From NCBI RefSeq assembly GCF_011250645.1, contig NZ_JAANNO010000003.1, forward strand, positions 248,001-312,000: a stretch of DNA of 64,000 nucleotides, written 5' to 3'. The stretch comes from Motilibacter aurantiacus. Lineage in GTDB: Bacteria; Actinomycetota; Actinomycetes; Motilibacterales; Motilibacteraceae. The position numbers and the translations under genes are program-made. Every line of letters begins with the position of its first letter. Position 1 is the first letter of the stretch. The notes under the pieces are model-generated. The model saw nothing but the letters and a program-made list of their open reading frames with translations. It was not told the origin of the DNA and ran no database searches. Shown here one piece after another: positions 6,941 to 15,537 of the stretch.

Positions 6941-9900
6941 TCAGCTGGACTTGGAGCGGCGGCGGCGGCGCACCGGCCGGCCGTCGTCGAGCGGCTCCAC
7001 GTCCTGTGCCGGGTCCGGCCCCGCGGTCGCGAGCAGCGAGGGCTGGACCGCGCTCTCCTCCGCGGAGGCGCCGTTCGCGCTTGCGGTTTCGGCGAACGGC
7101 GCTTCGGCGTTGCCGGCTTCGGCGTTCTCGGCCTCGCCGGCCGGCGCGGCGGCGTCACCGGACGAGCCCGCGCTGCGCGGGGCCTGCGCGGCACGGGTGG
7201 CGCGCCGGCTGCGGCGAGGGCGGGGAGCCGGCTCGACCGGGTCCTCGGCCGCGACGGGGTCCTCCGCCGCCGGCGGCTCGATCGCCGAGCCACCGTCCGC
7301 AGCCGCAGTGCCGGGCTCGGCGTCGGCCGGCGCCGCGAGCAGCGCCGGCGACGGCGGCGCTCCCGGGGGCACGACGACGCCGCGGCGCTGGCGCCGGCCC
7401 CTGTCCTCGCCCTCGGCCGGCGCCAGGGCGACCGGCTCGACGTGCCCGTTGTCCAGGTGGAGCCGGACGCCGCGGCCCTTGCACGCCTCGCACGGCTCGG
7501 AGAACGCCTCGAGCAGCCCGGACCCGACACGCTTGCGCGTCATCTGGACCAGGCCCAGCGACGTCACCTCGGCGACCTGGTGCTTGGTGCGGTCGCGGCC
7601 GAGGCACTCGAGCAGGCGCCGCATCACGAGGTCGCGGTTGCTCTCGAGGACCATGTCGATGAAGTCGATGACGATGATCCCGCCGAGGTCGCGCAGCCGC
7701 AGCTGCCGGACGATCTCCTCCGCGGCCTCGAGGTTGTTCTTGGTGACCGTCTCCTCGAGGTTGCCGCCCTTGCCGATGAACCGGCCGGTGTTGACGTCGA
7801 CGACGACCATCGCCTCGGTCCGGTCGATGACCAGCGAGCCGCCCGAGGGCAGCCAGACCTTGCGGTCGAGGGCCTTGGCCAGCTGCTCGTCGATGCGGTG
7901 CGCGGCGAACACGTCTCCGGTTCCGGTCCAGCGCGAGACCCGGTCGACCAGGTCCGGGGCGAGGCCACGGACGTACGGCTCGACGGTGTCCCACGCCTCG
8001 TCACCGGCGACGATGAGACCCGAGAAGTCCTCGTTGAACAGGTCACGGACGACGCGGACCGTGAGGTCGGCCTCTCCGCGCAGCAGGGACGGGGCGCTGG
8101 CCGTGGCGGCCTTGCGCTCGATCTCCTCCCACTGCTCCTGGAGGCGCTCGACGTCGCGGGCGATGTCCTCCCCGCTGGCCCCCTCGGCGGCCGTGCGCAC
8201 GATGACGCCGGCGTTCTCGGGGACGACCTTCTTGAGGATGGACTTGAGCCGCGAGCGCTCGGTGTCGGGCAGCTTGCGGCTGATGCCGGTCATCGAGCCG
8301 TTCGGGACGTAGACCAGGAAACGGCCCGGCAGGCTGATCTGGCTCGTGAGGCGGGCGCCCTTGTGCCCGATGGGGTCCTTGGTGACCTGCACGAGGACGG
8401 GGTCCCCGGACTTGAGCGCCACCTCGATGCGCTTGGGCTGCCCCTCCAGCCCGGCGGCGTCCCAGTTGACCTCGCCGGCGTACAGCACCGCGTTGCGGCC
8501 CCGGCCGAGGTCGATGAAGGCCGCCTCCATGCTCGGGAGGACGTTCTGCACCCGCCCCAGGTAGACGTTGCCGACCATGGTGCCGGTCTCGCCCTTGTCG
8601 ACGTAGTGCTCGACGAGCACGCCGTCCTCGAGCACCGCGATCTGCGTCCGCTGCCGCGTCTGCCGAACGATCATCTTGCGGTCGACGCTCTCGCGGCGGG
8701 CCAGGAACTCGGCCTCCGTGAGCACCGGCACGCGACGACGGCCGTGCTCGCGGCCTTCCCGGCGGCGCTGCTTCTTCGCCTCGAGGCGGGTCGAGCCGCG
8801 CAGCGACTGCACCTCGTCCTCGTCGTCGCGGGACCGACCGCGACGGCCCTCCCGGCCCTCGCGGACCCGGACCACCGTGCGCTCGGGGTCGTCGGCGGTC
8901 GCCGGCTCGTCGTCCGAGCCCCCGCGACGGCGACGGCGACGGCGACGGCGCGAGCCCCCGGCGTCCTCGTCGCCGTCGGCCTCGCCCGTCTCCTCCGGCT
9001 CGTCCGCCGCGTCCCTGTCCGGCTCCTCGTCGGCGGGACGCTCGGCAGGCTCCTCGCCCTCGGCCTCGCCCGCCTCGGGAGCCGTGTCGCCACGGCGGTT
9101 GCGACGGCCGCGGCCACCCCGGCGACGACGGCGCCGGCCCTCGCTGGGCTGCTCGTCGTCGGCCTGCGCCTCGGCGTCCTCGACAGGCTCCTCGTCGTCG
9201 GCGTGCTCGGCCTGCTCGGCCTGCTCCGCCTCGGCGGCCTGCTCGAGACCGTCCGCGGCGTCGGCATCACGCTCGGCCGGCTCGTCCGTCGCCTCGAGGT
9301 CGCCCTCGGCCGGCGCCACGTCCTGACCCTCGGCCGCCTGCTGTGCGGCGAGCGTTGCCGCGGCCTCGGCGGCCGCCTGCTCCGCTGCCAACGCGGCCGC
9401 CGCAGCCTTCTTGGAGACCCGCCTCCGGCGAGGCGCCGGCGCCTCGGCGTCCGGGGTGTCGGGGTCGGCCGTCGTGCCCGTCGCGTCCGGGGTGTCACCC
9501 GGGGACGCGGTGTCCGGCACGATCGCGGGCGCGACGTCCGTCGCGGGGGCTGCAGCCTTCTTGGTGGCCCGGCGGCGCCGCGGCACGGCGGGCTCGGGCG
9601 CGTCGACGGCCGGCTCGGTCGGGGCCTGGAACAGCACGGCCGGCGGCGAGGCCACCGCAGCGGGCTCCGCGGGCTCCGGCACGGCGGCGGGCAGCTCGCC
9701 CGGCTCCGCGACATCGGGCGTGGGAGCCTGCGCGACCTCGGACGTGGCAGCCTCCACGGCGAGGGGCGCCGGAGCCTGCGCGACCTCGGGCGCGGCAGCC
9801 TCCGCAGCCTTCTTCGCCGTCTTGCGGGTACGCCGGCGCGGGGCGGGCGCGTCCTGGGCGGCGGGTGCCGCGGCGGCGACGGGTGCCGCGTCGGCGGCGG

Positions 9901-10468
9901 GTGCCGCCGCGTCCCCGGTCGCGGGGGCCGCTGCGGCGTCGCCCGGCGAGGCCGAACCCGCCGTCAGCGTGGCGCCGTCCGGGGTGCTGGCGCCATCGGG
10001 GGCCGCTTCGTCGGCCGGCGGCGCCGCCGCAGACTTGCGGCCGGTCGTCTTGCGTGCCGCGGTCTTGGCGGGGGCCTTCTTGGCCGCCGTCTTGCGAGTG
10101 CGCGCACGCGGCGCGGGCGCAGCCTCGGCAGCCGCATCGCCGGCGGCGTCGGGCGCCCCGGCGTCAGCCGCAGTGCGGGCAGAGCCCGGTGCGGCACCGG
10201 AGTCGTCAGGCGCAGCCGCGCCGCCACCGGAAGGCCCCTCATCCGCGGCGCGGGCCGCGGGCGCGTCCGCTGCGGGGCTCGCGTCCGCGCCGCCCTGCCC
10301 GGCGGGGGGCTCCCCCTCGGTCTCCGGCGCAGCGACGGGCGGCCCGGCAGGCCTGCTCGCCGCTCGCCGGCGGCGCGGGCGCGGCGGCTCAGGGCTGCCG
10401 GCGGCCGGGCCGTCGCTCGTACCGTTGGCGCCGGCCATGCCGTCGCCTGCTGTCTCTGTGTCGACCAT
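6941..10468 (-). CDS. rne: Ribonuclease E/G with very long disordered N-terminus
   Basis: Ribonuclease E/G (1175 residues), the endonuclease for rRNA processing and mRNA decay. The catalytic part lies in the C-terminal half: an S1 domain (about 605-690, YLGRVQNVLPSMEAAFIDLG), the RNase H-like and DNase I-like parts with the metal ligands in VVVDVNTGRF (about 891) and IVIDFIDM (about 932), and the zinc-link CEACKGRG (about 992-999). Residues 1 to about 560 are low-complexity Ala/Pro with histone-H1-like RKTAKKA and RRRRATKKA blocks, then acidic stretches and arginine runs. Such arms usually scaffold RNA and degradosome partners. The ATG at 10468 follows AGGAG by 9 nt, so I prefer it to the GTG 45 bp upstream. 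A further disordered tail follows the zinc-link. Confidence 0.95.
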   Translation of the reverse strand: MVDTETAGDGMAGANGTSDGPAAGSPEPPRPRRRRAASRPAGPPVAAPETEGEPPAGQGGADASPAADAPAARAADEGPSGGGAAAPDDSGAAPGSARTAADAGAPDAAGDAAAEAAPAPRARTRKTAAKKAPAKTAARKTTGRKSAAAPPADEAAPDGASTPDGATLTAGSASPGDAAAAPATGDAAAPAADAAPVAAAAPAAQDAPAPRRRTRKTAKKAAEAAAPEVAQAPAPLAVEAATSEVAQAPTPDVAEPGELPAAVPEPAEPAAVASPPAVLFQAPTEPAVDAPEPAVPRRRRATKKAAAPATDVAPAIVPDTASPGDTPDATGTTADPDTPDAEAPAPRRRRVSKKAAAAALAAEQAAAEAAATLAAQQAAEGQDVAPAEGDLEATDEPAERDADAADGLEQAAEAEQAEQAEHADDEEPVEDAEAQADDEQPSEGRRRRRRGGRGRRNRRGDTAPEAGEAEGEEPAERPADEEPDRDAADEPEETGEADGDEDAGGSRRRRRRRRRGGSDDEPATADDPERTVVRVREGREGRRGRSRDDEDEVQSLRGSTRLEAKKQRRREGREHGRRRVPVLTEAEFLARRESVDRKMIVRQTRQRTQIAVLEDGVLVEHYVDKGETGTMVGNVYLGRVQNVLPSMEAAFIDLGRGRNAVLYAGEVNWDAAGLEGQPKRIEVALKSGDPVLVQVTKDPIGHKGARLTSQISLPGRFLVYVPNGSMTGISRKLPDTERSRLKSILKKVVPENAGVIVRTAAEGASGEDIARDVERLQEQWEEIERKAATASAPSLLRGEADLTVRVVRDLFNEDFSGLIVAGDEAWDTVEPYVRGLAPDLVDRVSRWTGTGDVFAAHRIDEQLAKALDRKVWLPSGGSLVIDRTEAMVVVDVNTGRFIGKGGNLEETVTKNNLEAAEEIVRQLRLRDLGGIIVIDFIDMVLESNRDLVMRRLLECLGRDRTKHQVAEVTSLGLVQMTRKRVGSGLLEAFSEPCEACKGRGVRLHLDNGHVEPVALAPAEGEDRGRRQRRGVVVPPGAPPSPALLAAPADAEPGTAAADGGSAIEPPAAEDPVAAEDPVEPAPRPRRSRRATRAAQAPRSAGSSGDAAAPAGEAENAEAGNAEAPFAETASANGASAEESAVQPSLLATAGPDPAQDVEPLDDGRPVRRRRRSKSS

Positions 10469-10597
10469 GAACGGCCGCTCCTGTCCACCCCCGGGCGCCG
10501 TGGGGCGCCGCACAGGGGCGCGTCGTGCCGCCGGCGAGCCGGCGGAAGCCTGTTCGGACGCGCGTGCGGCGTCGGCTCCCCCGGCGACGGTCGTCGC

Positions 10598-11407
10598 TCA
10601 GACGGTGCTCGAAGTACCGGACGCGCCGACGACGTCCCGGTCGAGGGCGAGCGGGTCGCCCACGGTGCCCGTCGCCTCGTCCAGCGGCCCCTGCGCCAGC
10701 CGCACCGCACGAGGCGGCTCCGGCGGCACGAGGTCGGCCACGGAACGGAGTCCGGACAGAACGTCGTCGGGTCGCACAGTCGGGTTTCCGTGCCGTACGA
10801 CCACGTCGAGTATCGCACACGGCTCGTCGCCCGCCTCGTTGCGCGCCTCCGGCGTGCCGTCGAGACCCTGCGTCGAGGGCAGCACGCCGAGCCGCGCCAC
10901 CGCGCCGCGCGCGTCGAACGTACGCACGCCGTCCTTGGTCAGCCGGTCCACGAGCACCTCGGAGCCGACGAGAAACGCCTCCGCCGCCAGCTCGGCGGCG
11001 GCGAGCGGCACGCCCGGGAGCTCGATGCGCCAGTGGGAGGCCTCGAGCCGGTCGGCCAGCGCGCCCGGCGTCGCCTCGACGATCTCCAGGATGTCCAGGC
11101 CCGGGGCGAGCGCGGCGTCGAGCGCGCGGCGTACCGGCTCGATCTCGACCCGCGCCTGCAGGCCGACCTCGACGTACTCGGCCTCGCTGGCCGTCCCGGT
11201 CGGGGCCGCCCCGGCGTAGGAGATCTTCGGGTGCGGGGAGAAGCCGGCGGAGTACGCGACCGGCACCTCGGCGCGGCGCAGCGCCCGCTCGAACGCGCGC
11301 TGGAAGTCGCGGTGACTGGTGAAACGCAGCCGCCCGCGCTTCGCCCAGCGGATGCGCAGCCGCTGGACGACGGGAGGCGGCGGCGGGCCCTCCGGCGTAC
11401 GCGCCAA
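10598..11407 (-). CDS. TIGR03936 / DUF2344 radical-SAM-associated protein
   Basis: A 269-residue protein of the DUF2344 family. It starts with the usual LRIRWAKRGRLRFTSHRDF block and the SAGFSPHPKISY segment, and contains EYVEVGL. Members are encoded next to, or fused to, the TIGR03960 radical SAM protein and are proposed to act with it on an RNA or tRNA substrate; the reaction is not established. Here it follows that gene with a single base between stop and start, so translation is probably coupled. The tail after about residue 230 is variable. The next gene downstream is rne, 130 bp away, the usual actinobacterial order. Confidence 0.9.
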   Translation of the reverse strand: MARTPEGPPPPPVVQRLRIRWAKRGRLRFTSHRDFQRAFERALRRAEVPVAYSAGFSPHPKISYAGAAPTGTASEAEYVEVGLQARVEIEPVRRALDAALAPGLDILEIVEATPGALADRLEASHWRIELPGVPLAAAELAAEAFLVGSEVLVDRLTKDGVRTFDARGAVARLGVLPSTQGLDGTPEARNEAGDEPCAILDVVVRHGNPTVRPDDVLSGLRSVADLVPPEPPRAVRLAQGPLDEATGTVGDPLALDRDVVGASGTSSTV

Positions 11408-11408
11408 C

Positions 11409-13337
11409 TCAGCGCCCCACGGGAGTCAGCGGGAGCAGCGTGCGACCGGTCGGCCCGATCTGGATGTCGGTGCCCATCTGCGGGCAGACGCCGCAGTCGA
11501 AGCACGGGTTCCAGCGGCAGTCGTCGACCTCGACCTCGTCGACCGCGTCCTGCCAGTCGTCCCAGAGCCACTCCTTGTCCAGCCCCGAGTCCAGGTGGTC
11601 CCAGGGCAGGACCTCGGCCTTGTCGCGCTCGCGGGTGGTGTACCAGGAGACGTCGACCGGCTCGTCGACCAGCGCCGCGTCCGCGCACGCCATCCAGCGG
11701 TCGAAGCTGAAGTGCTCGCTCCAGCCGTCGAAGCGGCCGCCGTCCTCGTAGACCGCGCGGATGACCTTGCCGACCCGGCGGTCACCGCGGGAGAGCAGGC
11801 CCTCGACGATGCCCGGCTTGCCGTCGTGGTAGCGGAAGCCGATCGCCTTGGCGTAGTCGCGGTCAGACCGGATCGCGTCGCGCAGCTTGGCCAGGCGGGC
11901 GTCGGTCGTCTCGTGGTCGAGCTGCGCGGCCCACTGGAACGGCGTGTGCGGCTTGGGCACGAACCCGCCGATCGACACCGTGCAGCGGATGTCGCGCTTG
12001 CCGCTCACCTGGCGGCCGGTCTCGATGACCCGCTTGGCCACGCGCGCGATCGCGACGACGTCCTCGTCGGTCTCGGTCGGCAGGCCGCACATGAAGTAGA
12101 GCTTCACCTGCCGCCAGCCGGCGCCGTACGCCGCGGCGACGGTGCGGATCAGGTCGTCCTCGGTGACCATCTTGTTGATCACCTTGCGCATGCGGTCGGT
12201 GCCGCCCTCGGGGGCGAACGTCAGGCCGGAGCGGCGTCCGTTGCGGGTCAGCTCGTTGGCCAGGTCGATGTTGAACGCGTCGACGCGCGTGCTCGGGAGG
12301 CTCAAGCTGGTGTTGGTGCCCTCGTAGCGGTCGGCGAGCCCCTTGGTGACCTCGGCGATCTCGGTGTGGTCCGCGCTCGACAGCGAGAGCAGGCCGACCT
12401 CCTGGAAGCCGGTCGCCTTGAGCCCCGCGTCGACCATCTCGCCGATCGTCGTGATCGAGCGCTCCCGGACGGGGCGCGTGATCATCCCGGCCTGGCAGAA
12501 GCGACAGCCGCGCGTGCAGCCGCGGAACACCTCGACGCTCATCCGCTCGTGCACGGTCTCGGCGAGCGGGACCAGCGGCTGCTTGGGGTACGGCCACTCG
12601 TCGAGGTCCATGACCGTGTGCTTGCTGACGCGCCACGGCACGCCGGGCGTGTTCGGGACGACGCGACGGATGCGGCCGTCCTCGAGGTACTCCACGTCGT
12701 AGAACCACGGCACGTAGACGTTGCCGGTCTTGGCCAGCCGCAGCAGCAGCTCGGGGCGCCCGCCGGGGCTGCCCTCCGCCTTCCACGCGCGGATGATCTC
12801 GGTGATCAGGAGGACCGCCTCCTCCCCGTCGCCCAGCACCGCGGCGTCGATGAAGTCCGCGATCGGCTCCGGGTTGAACGCCGCGTGGCCGCCTGCGAGC
12901 ACCACCGGGTGCGACTCGTCGCGGTCCTTGGCCTCGAGCGGGATGCCCGCGAGGTCGAGCGCCGCGAGCATGTTGGTGTAGCCGAGCTCGGTCGCGAAGC
13001 TCAGGCCGAACACGTCGAACGCCCCGACCGGGCGGTGCGCGTCGACGGTGAACTGCGGGACGCCGTGCTCACGCATGAGCGCCTCGAGGTCGGGCCAGAC
13101 GCTGTACGTCCGCTCGGCCAGCGTCGCCTCGCGCTCGTTGAGGACCTCGTACAGGATCTGCAGGCCCTGGTTGGGCAAGCCGACCTCGTAGGCGTCGGGG
13201 TACATGAGCGCCCACCGGACGTCGCAGGCGTCCCAGTCCTTGACCTGTGCGTTGAGCTCGCCGCCGACGTACTGCACGGGCTTCTGCACCCGCGTCAACA
13301 GGGGCTCGAGCCGCGGGAAGACGGACTCGACAGGCAT
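11409..13337 (-). CDS. TIGR03960 B12-binding-domain radical SAM protein
   Basis: A 642-residue radical SAM enzyme. The N-terminal half holds a B12-binding-like domain (WALMYPDAYEVGLPNQGLQ, VLAGGHAAFNPEP). The [4Fe-4S] site is EVFRGCTRGCRFCQAGMI, a CxxxCxxC motif at about residue 265. A second cysteine cluster near the C-terminus (NPCFDCGVCPQMG) may bind another iron-sulfur centre. Members pair with DUF2344 proteins and resemble radical SAM enzymes that modify RNA; the substrate is unknown. The ATG at 13337 (MPVESVFPRLEPLL) is chosen because the frame upstream of it reads into intergenic and pseudogene sequence; a GAGG lies 11 nt ahead. A TAGCCT-like -10 sits near 13376-13381 on this strand. 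Confidence 0.93.
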   Translation of the reverse strand: MPVESVFPRLEPLLTRVQKPVQYVGGELNAQVKDWDACDVRWALMYPDAYEVGLPNQGLQILYEVLNEREATLAERTYSVWPDLEALMREHGVPQFTVDAHRPVGAFDVFGLSFATELGYTNMLAALDLAGIPLEAKDRDESHPVVLAGGHAAFNPEPIADFIDAAVLGDGEEAVLLITEIIRAWKAEGSPGGRPELLLRLAKTGNVYVPWFYDVEYLEDGRIRRVVPNTPGVPWRVSKHTVMDLDEWPYPKQPLVPLAETVHERMSVEVFRGCTRGCRFCQAGMITRPVRERSITTIGEMVDAGLKATGFQEVGLLSLSSADHTEIAEVTKGLADRYEGTNTSLSLPSTRVDAFNIDLANELTRNGRRSGLTFAPEGGTDRMRKVINKMVTEDDLIRTVAAAYGAGWRQVKLYFMCGLPTETDEDVVAIARVAKRVIETGRQVSGKRDIRCTVSIGGFVPKPHTPFQWAAQLDHETTDARLAKLRDAIRSDRDYAKAIGFRYHDGKPGIVEGLLSRGDRRVGKVIRAVYEDGGRFDGWSEHFSFDRWMACADAALVDEPVDVSWYTTRERDKAEVLPWDHLDSGLDKEWLWDDWQDAVDEVEVDDCRWNPCFDCGVCPQMGTDIQIGPTGRTLLPLTPVGR

Positions 13338-13442
13338 GGGCGCGTACCTCGAGAGCTCGGGGGCGAATCGTCCTAGGCTAACCCGCGGTTCACGGTCGGG
13401 CGGTCGCGCGGGCGGCGGGGTGGCGACGAGCCGCCTCCTGCC

Positions 13443-13509
13443 CGCGGTGATCATGGGCACTTCAGCGCGACACGCCCGGTGTGCCGCCGACCTGGACATG
13501 ATCACCGCG
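13443..13509. repeat. Palindromic intergenic repeat with TGATCATG / CATGATCA ends
   Basis: A perfect 13-bp inverted repeat, CGCGGTGATCATG at 13443-13455 and its complement at 13497-13509, encloses a 41-bp core that itself has short GGCAC/GTGCC arms. It overlaps the 3' end of the endonuclease pseudogene. The TGATCA core recurs in the intergenic palindromes at 14222-14283 (as GTGATCAC) and 28252-28325. Confidence 0.7.
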
Positions 13510-14088
13510 TGGACGAAGGCCCACTCCTCACGGTCGGGACCGTCGAGGCGACGTACGCCGGTCGGGTCGCGTCCGCCCGCGTGAAGCGGACCATGTCGTA
13601 CCCGCGGGTCAACAGCTCGTCGGCACGACGCCGGTCCCAGCGCACGGAACGCGGTTGGTCGCACCGGCCCCGTCGGCTCACCGAGGAGCACCCGCCCGGC
13701 ACGCCGTCGCCAGGCGAGGTCGCTGACGGCCAGGAGCATGGCCACCTCGTCGCGCACCTCGAGCGGAAGGTCGTCGAGCGGCACGCCGCCGTCCACCCAG
13801 GCCAGACGTACGCGGGACTCCAGGGGGCTCGCCGCTCTGCCGTCCGCCAGTGGCAGCAGCGCATCGAGGGCGACGCAGCCTCCGCGACCGGAGGGCGCGG
13901 TGGCCATGGTCGCCAGGTCGACACGGGTGATGAGCCCCTTGCGCCGCGGGGTCCAGCAGCGACAGCGCTTCGGGACGGGCCGCTTCGGGAGCTGCGTCCA
14001 TGACCGACCGCGCGAGTGCCATCCGCCCGGTCACCAGCCCGTGCCGGCGCTCCGCCGATGTGTACACCGCCCGCTCCGCCTCGCCCAT
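13502..14088 (-). pseudogene. Frameshifted DUF559/AbiEi-type endonuclease-like gene
   Basis: Three pieces of one protein family can be read in three different frames, in the right order, on the minus strand. The first (from ATG 14088) reads MGEAERAVYTSAERRHGLVT and on to ALSLLDPAAQG. The second reads GLITRVDLATMA, then PLADGRAASPLESRVRLAWV and VRDEVAMLLAVSDLAW. The third reads ADELLTRGYDMVRFTRADAT and RPAYVASTV. These match the order of segments in actinobacterial DUF559/Vsr-like endonuclease proteins with an AbiEi-type N-terminus. At least two frame changes are needed, near 13935-13975 and near 13640-13690, and the nuclease core is shortened. The gene is therefore dead. I know the family only by pattern, so the exact assignment is tentative. 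Confidence 0.65.
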
Positions 14089-14221
14089 GACCCGACGTTT
14101 GGGGCAGCGCCGCATCGGCCCGAGCGTCGAGGGCGATCTGTGGACGGGCAGGCCGGTCTCCTGGGCTGGGGACAGTGGTGCGGGTGAGCCTGTGTTCGGA
14201 GCCGTTCGCCCCGCCGAGCGG

Positions 14222-14283
14222 GGTGATCACGGGCAACTCAGCAGGGGCCGACGGCGTGTGGCGCTGACTCGCCCGTGACCACC
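14222..14283. repeat. Imperfect 21-bp inverted repeat between pseudogene and rodA
   Basis: Arms 14222-14242 and 14263-14283 pair at 18 of 21 positions around a 20-nt loop. The left arm begins GGTGATCACGGGC, related to the ends of the other TGATCA palindromes. It sits 51 bp past the rodA stop and may double as its terminator. Confidence 0.7.
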
Positions 14284-14334
14284 GCGACGTGCCGAGCCGC
14301 CCGGACGACAGAGGCGTCAGGCCCGGGCGCGCCG

Positions 14335-15537
14335 TCAGTCAGGCAGCAGCGAACGCCGCACGTGCACGTTCTGCAACAGGCCGACGGCCATGAGGTTCGC
14401 GAACATCGACGACCCGCCGTAGGACACGAACGGCAGCGGCACGCCGGTGACCGGCATGATTCCGAGCGTCATCCCGATGTTCTCGAACGCCTGGAAGGAG
14501 AACCAGCAGACGACGCCCACCGCGGCGAGCCGGCCGAACAGGTCGTCCGCGTGCCACGCGATGCGGCAGGCCCGCCACAGCACGAGCCCGAGCAGGCCGA
14601 TGAGCAGGATCCCGCCGCGGAAGCCGAGCTCCTCCCCCGCCGTGGTGAAGATGAAGTCGGTCTGCTGCTCGGGGACGAAGCCGCCCTGGGTCTGCGGGCC
14701 GTGAAACAGCCCGTGCCCGGACAGCCCCCCTCCGCCGATGGCGATGACGCCCTGGGAGACGTTGTACGCCGCGCCGCCGGGGTCGTCGCCGGGGTTGACG
14801 AACGCGGTGAGCCGCTTGACCTGGTAGTCGTCGAGCAGCCCGGCCTGCACGACGGCGAAGGCCACGACCGCGGCCGAGACCAGCAGGCCGACGACCCAGC
14901 GCGCCCGGGCCCCCGACACCGCGATCATCCCGATGACGATCGACGAGACGACGAGTGCGGTCCCGAGGTCCGGCTGCAGCATGATCAGCGCGAGCGGGAC
15001 GGCGGCCCCGACGAGCACGAGCAGCACGTCGGAGTCGCGCGGGGAGTCCTCGGCGTCGCGCTTCTCCGACAGCAGCATCGCCAGGCCGACGACGAGCGCG
15101 ACCTTGGCGAACTCCGACGGCTGCAGCGAGAACCCGCCGGGCAGCAGGATCCAGGAGTGGGACCCGCGGATGGTCGCGCCCAGCGGCGAGAGGACGACGA
15201 GCAGCCCGACGATGGACAGGCCGTAGACGATCGGGGCGTACATCCGCAGCGTGCGGTAGTCGAACATCGCCGCGCAGACCCCGAGCGCCGCGCCGATGAC
15301 GATGTTGAGCACGTGCTTCTTGAGGTACCCCTCGGGGTCACCGCCTGCGTCGAGCGCGGCCTGACGGGTGGCGGACCAGACCAGCAGGGAGCCGACGACC
15401 AGCAGCCCGGCGACCGCGGTGGTCAGGACCCAGTCCACGCGGCGCAGCGGCCCGTCCCGGTCGAGCAGCGTCCAGGCGGCGCGCCCGTTCCCACCACGCG
15501 CGCCGCCGGCGTACGGCGCCGGCGGGTACGCGCTCAT
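14335..15537 (-). CDS. rodA: Peptidoglycan glycosyltransferase RodA
   Basis: A 400-residue SEDS-family polytopic membrane enzyme that polymerises lipid II into glycan strands during lateral growth, working with the class B PBP encoded just upstream. Typical segments are SHSWILLPGGFSLQPSEFAK, LIMLQPDLGTALV, FIFTTAGEELGFRGG and PVTGVPLPFVSYGGSSM, with about ten hydrophobic helices. The N-terminal 30 residues form a short cytoplasmic Pro/Gly tail. The ATG at 15537 overlaps the PBP2 stop as ATGA, so the pair is translationally coupled. The M. tuberculosis Rv2440c-Rv2467 region lacks this mre/rod set, but it commonly sits here in rod-shaped or filamentous actinobacteria. Confidence 0.95.
   Translation of the reverse strand: MSAYPPAPYAGGARGGNGRAAWTLLDRDGPLRRVDWVLTTAVAGLLVVGSLLVWSATRQAALDAGGDPEGYLKKHVLNIVIGAALGVCAAMFDYRTLRMYAPIVYGLSIVGLLVVLSPLGATIRGSHSWILLPGGFSLQPSEFAKVALVVGLAMLLSEKRDAEDSPRDSDVLLVLVGAAVPLALIMLQPDLGTALVVSSIVIGMIAVSGARARWVVGLLVSAAVVAFAVVQAGLLDDYQVKRLTAFVNPGDDPGGAAYNVSQGVIAIGGGGLSGHGLFHGPQTQGGFVPEQQTDFIFTTAGEELGFRGGILLIGLLGLVLWRACRIAWHADDLFGRLAAVGVVCWFSFQAFENIGMTLGIMPVTGVPLPFVSYGGSSMFANLMAVGLLQNVHVRRSLLPD

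Noticed and set aside
9411-10470. Repeated GC-rich Lys/Ala codon blocks in rne as a possible CRISPR-like or tandem array
   Set aside because: The repeats are imperfect, in frame and of varying spacing. They encode protein low-complexity blocks, not an array with constant repeats and unique spacers.
10468-10513. A longer start for RNase E at the GTG codon at 10513
   Set aside because: The ATG at 10468 has AGGAG at a good distance, while the upstream GTG has no ribosome binding site and adds only 15 unremarkable residues.
7442-11710. A plus-strand open frame of 1422 codons opposite rne and the radical-SAM genes
   Set aside because: It is exactly antisense to well-supported genes, has Arg/Leu/Gly/Ala composition typical of the reverse frame of GC-rich coding DNA, and shows no domain. 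Length alone is not evidence at this GC content.
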